This document shows positions 60,265-64,000 of a stretch of 64,000 nt of DNA, one piece after another (the first letter of the stretch is position 1; each line of letters begins with the position of its first letter). The notes below the pieces were generated by a model, which saw nothing but the letters and a program-made list of their open reading frames with translations, did not search any database and had not been told where the DNA came from. A program made the translations under genes and the position numbers. The stretch lies in the NCBI GenBank assembly GCA_965250215.1, contig CBDFNN010000004.1:124001-188000 (forward strand), written 5' to 3'. The stretch comes from CBDFNN01 sp965250215. GTDB lineage: Bacteria > Bacteroidota > Rhodothermia > Rhodothermales > DATKEJ01.

Positions 60265-61188
60265 TCAGTGTTCAAGCCCCTGTATCGCTGGTTTAACGAA
60301 TCCCGATGCGCGATCCAGTCGAACGCGTGCTTCGTCTGCATTTAATGAAGCAAGGTTCATTACAAGAGCAGTCTTGACGTGATGATCCGCCTCTTCTAAC
60401 AGATTCGACGCAGAATCGTAGTCGATACCAGTTACCGTCATCACAATCATGCGCGATCGTTCCACCAGTTTCTTATTCGTCATCTGAAGATCAATCATCA
60501 TGTTCTCATAGACCTTCCCCATTCGCACGAAACTCGCCGTCGTAATCATATTCAATACTAATTTCTGAGCCGTCCCAGACTTCATCCTGGTTGAGCCCAT
60601 CACAACCTCTGGTCCAACATCGACACAAATGGCCACGTCCACGTCTACATCAAATTGATCACGAGGATTGCAGGTAACAAATAATGTCTTGCAACCTATG
60701 GATCGTGCATACTTTACACCACCTATCGTATAGGGTGTCCGCCTGCTCGCTGCAATTCCACAAACAAGGTCTCCAGCTTGCAGGCCGATCTCTCTTAAAT
60801 GGTTTTCGCCATTGATTTCCAGATCCTCCGCGCCTTCCTTAGATTCAAACATCGCTTCTCTGCCTCCAGCGATTAGTCCAATAACAGTGCTCGGATCGCT
60901 TCCAAAAGTAGGAGGACACTCCGATGCATCGACGGCACCCAAACGCCCACTGGTGCCAGCACCCATGTAAATCAATCGATGTCCGCCCGAAATCGCCTTT
61001 ACAGCCAATTCGACCGCTTCCTCGATATAGGGAATCTCCTCAGCGACAGCTGGTGCAACTAGACGATCTTGATCATTAATGACCTTCAGTATTTCGGCGG
61101 TAGAAGCCGTATCTATGGCCACTGAGGAGGGGTTGCGCTGCTCCGTAACCAGTTTTTCTAGCTCTGTAAAGAGTTTATTTTTAGACAT
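60265..61188 (-). CDS. murQ: N-acetylmuramic acid 6-phosphate etherase MurQ
   Basis: 307 residues from ATG 61188 (TTG 61191 adjacent). The SIS domain signature RLIYMGAGTSGRLGAVDASECPPTFG and the etherase motif NGENHLREIGLQAGDLVCGIAASRRTPYTIGGVKYARSIG are intact, with PEVVMGSTRMKSGTAQKLVLNM and MMIDLQMTNKKLVERS. It cleaves the lactyl ether of MurNAc-6-P in cell-wall recycling. Divergent from recF. Confidence 0.96.
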   Translation of the reverse strand: MSKNKLFTELEKLVTEQRNPSSVAIDTASTAEILKVINDQDRLVAPAVAEEIPYIEEAVELAVKAISGGHRLIYMGAGTSGRLGAVDASECPPTFGSDPSTVIGLIAGGREAMFESKEGAEDLEINGENHLREIGLQAGDLVCGIAASRRTPYTIGGVKYARSIGCKTLFVTCNPRDQFDVDVDVAICVDVGPEVVMGSTRMKSGTAQKLVLNMITTASFVRMGKVYENMMIDLQMTNKKLVERSRMIVMTVTGIDYDSASNLLEEADHHVKTALVMNLASLNADEARVRLDRASGFVKPAIQGLEH

Positions 61189-61346
61189 CAATTTGTATTT
61201 TAACGACTTAGGTCATTTCTAAACACGCCAAAAGCCTCGCCGACTCATAGAATCGGGAGGTATTTAGTCATATTTGTATTCTCCTAGCTTAGTATCGAAC
61301 TTCGCGAGAGGATTTCGAAAGATAGATTTGAGCAGGATCTGTTCCC

Positions 61347-62483
61347 TTGATAGTAAAAGAGTTAATTCTAAAATCATTCCGAGCCCACGAGGAAAGTCAG
61401 ATTCAGTTTGGATCTGGGCTCAACGTCATTCACGGAAAGAATGGCGCGGGGAAGACTAACATCCTCGAATCGATTCATTATCTAGGATTAAGTAAGAGTT
61501 TCCTAACAACAAATGATCGTTATGTAATAAGGAAGGGGGCTTCTTTTATGGAAGTCAAAGGCCATTTCCAAGGCGAGCAACGACCAAAGCTAGATGTTCG
61601 ATTTGCCTTCGAACCAGGAGCAGGGAAGAAATTCTTCGTCAACAAGTCTGCCTTGGATAAAGCGAGTGAACTGGTCGGACAAGTACCGATGGTCATCTTG
61701 TCCCCAACCGACTACGTCATCACGGCAGGACCACCAGATGACCGTCGAAGGTTTCTGAACAAGACTCTGTCTCAGATGAAGCCAAGCTATTTGCTTGATC
61801 TGATGCAATACCGTCGGGCCTTGAAGCAGAGGAACAGTCTCCTTCAACAATATCGATTTACAAAACGACTTGACTCTGGGACCTTGCAATCCTGGAATGA
61901 GCAACTTGCAACTTGTGGCGCTCGGCTCATAGTAACACGGCGAGATTTCATAGCTCAATTCGTAAACTATCTAGCGGAGTCACACACGCTCATGGGTGAT
62001 AAAAACGAGACACCGCGAATCAGTTACAAGACCATTCTTCCCTCGGCGGATCTGGACAGTCTCTCGGAAGATGGAATTCGAGACGCCTTACTCCAACGAT
62101 TCGAAAACGATGGTCCTTTAGAACTCGAAAAAGGCAAAACCATGTCTGGGCCACATCGAGACGACTTGGAATTTGCCCTAGACGACCTGACCATTCGGCA
62201 GTACGCTTCGCAAGGCCAGCATCGGACTTTTGGATTGGCTTTGAAGCTCGCCAAATTTCATCTCTTCAAAGACAATCTAGATGAGACACCCATCCTAATG
62301 CTTGATGATGTCTTTGGCAATTTGGACGAAGCGCGGACGGAAACTTTCATGACCATGCTCGCCAGCGGTGAACTTGGACAAGTTCTCGTGACGATTGCAA
62401 ATCTCGATCTGTTTAGATCATTTCTAAACGAAGGGGAGGGAAGTTACAAGATAATCGAAATCGAGTCTGGTCGAGTTGTCTGA
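61347..62483 (+). CDS. recF: DNA replication and repair protein RecF
   Basis: 378 residues from TTG 61347, which directly begins the conserved LILKSFRAHEESQIQF. Walker A is VIHGKNGAGKTNILESIHYL; the RecF signature SGPHRDDLEF, ASQGQHRTFGLALKLA and Walker B ILMLDDVFGNLDEARTE are intact. RecF loads RecA at gaps with RecO/RecR. It is a plus-strand gene divergent from murQ; dnaA/dnaN are not in the window. The nearby parS sites suggest an origin-proximal region. Confidence 0.95.
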   Translation: MIVKELILKSFRAHEESQIQFGSGLNVIHGKNGAGKTNILESIHYLGLSKSFLTTNDRYVIRKGASFMEVKGHFQGEQRPKLDVRFAFEPGAGKKFFVNKSALDKASELVGQVPMVILSPTDYVITAGPPDDRRRFLNKTLSQMKPSYLLDLMQYRRALKQRNSLLQQYRFTKRLDSGTLQSWNEQLATCGARLIVTRRDFIAQFVNYLAESHTLMGDKNETPRISYKTILPSADLDSLSEDGIRDALLQRFENDGPLELEKGKTMSGPHRDDLEFALDDLTIRQYASQGQHRTFGLALKLAKFHLFKDNLDETPILMLDDVFGNLDEARTETFMTMLASGELGQVLVTIANLDLFRSFLNEGEGSYKIIEIESGRVV

Positions 62484-62601
62484 TTGTAATTCCATATTCC
62501 TCGACGGTCGGACTTAGTCAAGTAGGCAACTTTTCTCCCTTTAGTGTCATAAACTTGTCTTGCAACTACTCCTACTTTTAGCAACAACGAACAATAGCAG
62601 A

Positions 62602-64000
62602 ATGAAACGGCAACTTTCCCACTATTCGTCATTCGCCGTCCTAATTGCGACCGCTCTCTTAGTCAGTTCCTGCTCTGTATCCCGCAGCCCAGTAACCGGC
62701 AAGAAGCGCGCCTATGGATATTCTTGGCAACAAGAAATCGAGATCGGAAAAAACGCGGATCCACAAATTATCGCGCAGTACGGACTTTATGACAACAAAG
62801 AACTCGCTGACTATGTAATCAGAGTAGGGGAGGAGGTCCTCGCCAAATCTGATATGCGTCGTGCAGACCAACTTCCAGAGTACAAGAACACGGAGTTCTT
62901 CTTCCGCGTCCTCGACAGTCCCGTGGTCAATGCTTTCGCGCTTCCCGGGGGCTATATATATGTCACCCGTGGATTGCTTGCTCATTTGGAAAACGAAGCT
63001 CAGCTAGCGGTAGTCATCGGTCATGAAATTGGTCACGTAGCGGCGAGGCACGGCTCGCAACGCGCCTTTGAAGGTCAGCTTGGTCAACTTGGCGTCATCG
63101 CTGGTGCCATCGGTGGTGCAGTGGCCGGCATGGATCCGAATGCAATTCTTCAGGCAGGAAGTCAAGCAAGTCAACTCCTCTTTCTAAAATATGGAAGAGA
63201 TGACGAACTGGAGTCAGATCGACTCGGTGTTGAGTGGTCTGCCCTAAACGGTTATCAAGCTGGATTGGGATCTAAATTCTTCCAGTCCCTCAAACGAATC
63301 TCGGTCAAGAGTGGCCAGAGCATTCCTTCTTTTATGTCATCCCACCCAGATCCCGGTCAACGAGAAGTTAAGATCCAAGAGATGGCCGCGAAATGGGACG
63401 AAACTTTAGACATGGAAAAGATCGAGCGCAAAGACTATCTCGAGCAAATCGACGGTCTTGTTGTAGGTGATGACCCTCGGCAAGGATACGTCGAGAACAA
63501 CAAGTTCTATCATCCAGGACTCAAGTTTCAATTCCCCACACCTAACTTCTGGGCCGTCATCAATCAGCCTACTCAGGTTGTTATGGTCGAGAAAGACCAG
63601 AAGGCAATAATGGCCATGACAATTATAAGCGATGCGGCCTCCCCAAGAGAAGCTGCAACAAAAGTACTGGGAGAAGCTCAGGAGCAAGGTTCGATTAAGA
63701 TCGTAAATAGTGCGGACCGAACCGTCAATGGCATGCAAGCATTTGCCGTTCTAGCGAGAACCGTCTCCCAGCAGCAGCAGGGTCAACAGGCTCAACCAAC
63801 AGCGGACTATCTTATCTACTTCATCCAGAAAGGTGAGAATATTTTCCAATTCCTAGGATACTCGGAGACCTCAACGATGAGTCAGTATCAGACTACCTTC
63901 CAATCAACAATGGAAGGGTTCGCGAACCTTAGTGATCCTAGCAAAATAAATCGAAAGCCAAATAGGTTGAAAGTTGCAAGGGCTAGTAAGAATGGTAGCT
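62602..64000 (+). CDS. M48 family zinc metalloprotease lipoprotein (C-terminal end outside window)
   Basis: Open from ATG 62602 to the right edge, 466 codons. Lipoprotein signal TALLVSSC. The M48/BepA-type motif VVIGHEIGHVAARHG (His141, Glu142, His145) and the third ligand Glu in DDELESDRLGVEWSA (about 204) are present, followed by SSHPDPGQREVKIQEMA. The C-terminal part (YVENNKFYHPGLKFQFPTPNFW) begins a domain typical of BepA-like proteases. Located on the periplasmic side, it probably handles outer-membrane protein quality control. The remaining residues lie beyond the edge. Confidence 0.93.
   Translation, partial: MKRQLSHYSSFAVLIATALLVSSCSVSRSPVTGKKRAYGYSWQQEIEIGKNADPQIIAQYGLYDNKELADYVIRVGEEVLAKSDMRRADQLPEYKNTEFFFRVLDSPVVNAFALPGGYIYVTRGLLAHLENEAQLAVVIGHEIGHVAARHGSQRAFEGQLGQLGVIAGAIGGAVAGMDPNAILQAGSQASQLLFLKYGRDDELESDRLGVEWSALNGYQAGLGSKFFQSLKRISVKSGQSIPSFMSSHPDPGQREVKIQEMAAKWDETLDMEKIERKDYLEQIDGLVVGDDPRQGYVENNKFYHPGLKFQFPTPNFWAVINQPTQVVMVEKDQKAIMAMTIISDAASPREAATKVLGEAQEQGSIKIVNSADRTVNGMQAFAVLARTVSQQQQGQQAQPTADYLIYFIQKGENIFQFLGYSETSTMSQYQTTFQSTMEGFANLSDPSKINRKPNRLKVARASKNGS

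Noticed and set aside
60025..61346. Replication origin in the parS/murQ/recF region
   Set aside because: No cluster of TTATCCACA-like DnaA boxes or AT-rich unwinding element was seen and dnaA is absent; only proximity is suggested.

Overview
The window is a chromosomal segment of a Bacteroidota-type bacterium, plausibly of the Rhodothermia/Balneolia side. This rests on three proteins with C-terminal type IX secretion (T9SS)/FlgD-like sorting domains (genes at 13381, 17045 and 29061), several small outer-membrane barrels, PKD/OmpA and PKD/SPOR envelope proteins, many lipoproteins and twin-arginine-signal oxidoreductases, and frequent TTG/GTG starts with little Shine-Dalgarno signal. The lineage is inferred from gene content only. 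No rRNA, tRNA, insertion sequence, prophage or CRISPR array was seen.

Layout. 1-2739 is the N-terminal part of a very large beta-helix surface protein that runs off the left edge. 3251-19723 is mostly plus strand: OsmC, UvrA, two GT4 glycosyltransferases, a sulfatase overlapping a TesB thioesterase, a PAS histidine kinase, a DUF11/T9SS protein, a Bcp peroxiredoxin, a ThuA lipoprotein, a Spondin_N/T9SS protein, a uracil-DNA-glycosylase-like protein and an alpha/beta hydrolase. 19845-32374 is a mixed block rich in carbohydrate and small-molecule enzymes: amidohydrolase, Gfo/Idh/MocA oxidoreductase, two xylose-isomerase-like TIM barrels, an HPS/KGPDC-like decarboxylase, a zinc-type alcohol dehydrogenase without its structural zinc site, and a secreted vanadium-haloperoxidase-like protein. 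33343-42910 holds housekeeping genes (gcvP, queG, rpsT, an RNA m5C methyltransferase) around a paralogous pair of PKD-containing outer-membrane proteins, one ending in SPOR and the other in OmpA. 42914-51026 has an M1 peptidase, membrane proteins, a CE15-like glucuronoyl esterase directly behind an HpaI-type aldolase, a beta-lactamase-fold hydrolase and a PhnB-like protein. 51361-64000 is a replication/repair neighbourhood: mnmG-rsmG, mfd, murQ and recF, two perfect parS sites between mfd and murQ, and an M48 lipoprotein protease cut by the right edge.

The strongest unexplained signal is in the intergenic DNA. Almost every larger gap carries short arrays built from a small vocabulary of 7-14 bp words (ACCAA-type, ACACGG-type, ACTCCTC/ACTCCAC, GATTGTCC, AGTAGAGA, GATACTG, AATCGTTAG, AAAAACG). 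They occur in both orientations and sit directly on start and stop codons, sometimes inside the coding ends of genes (N-terminus of the HpaI aldolase, C-termini of QueG and the TlpA-like protein). The 13-copy ACTCCTC array is the cleanest. I know of no named system that matches this pattern, and it is the best candidate in the window for something undescribed.
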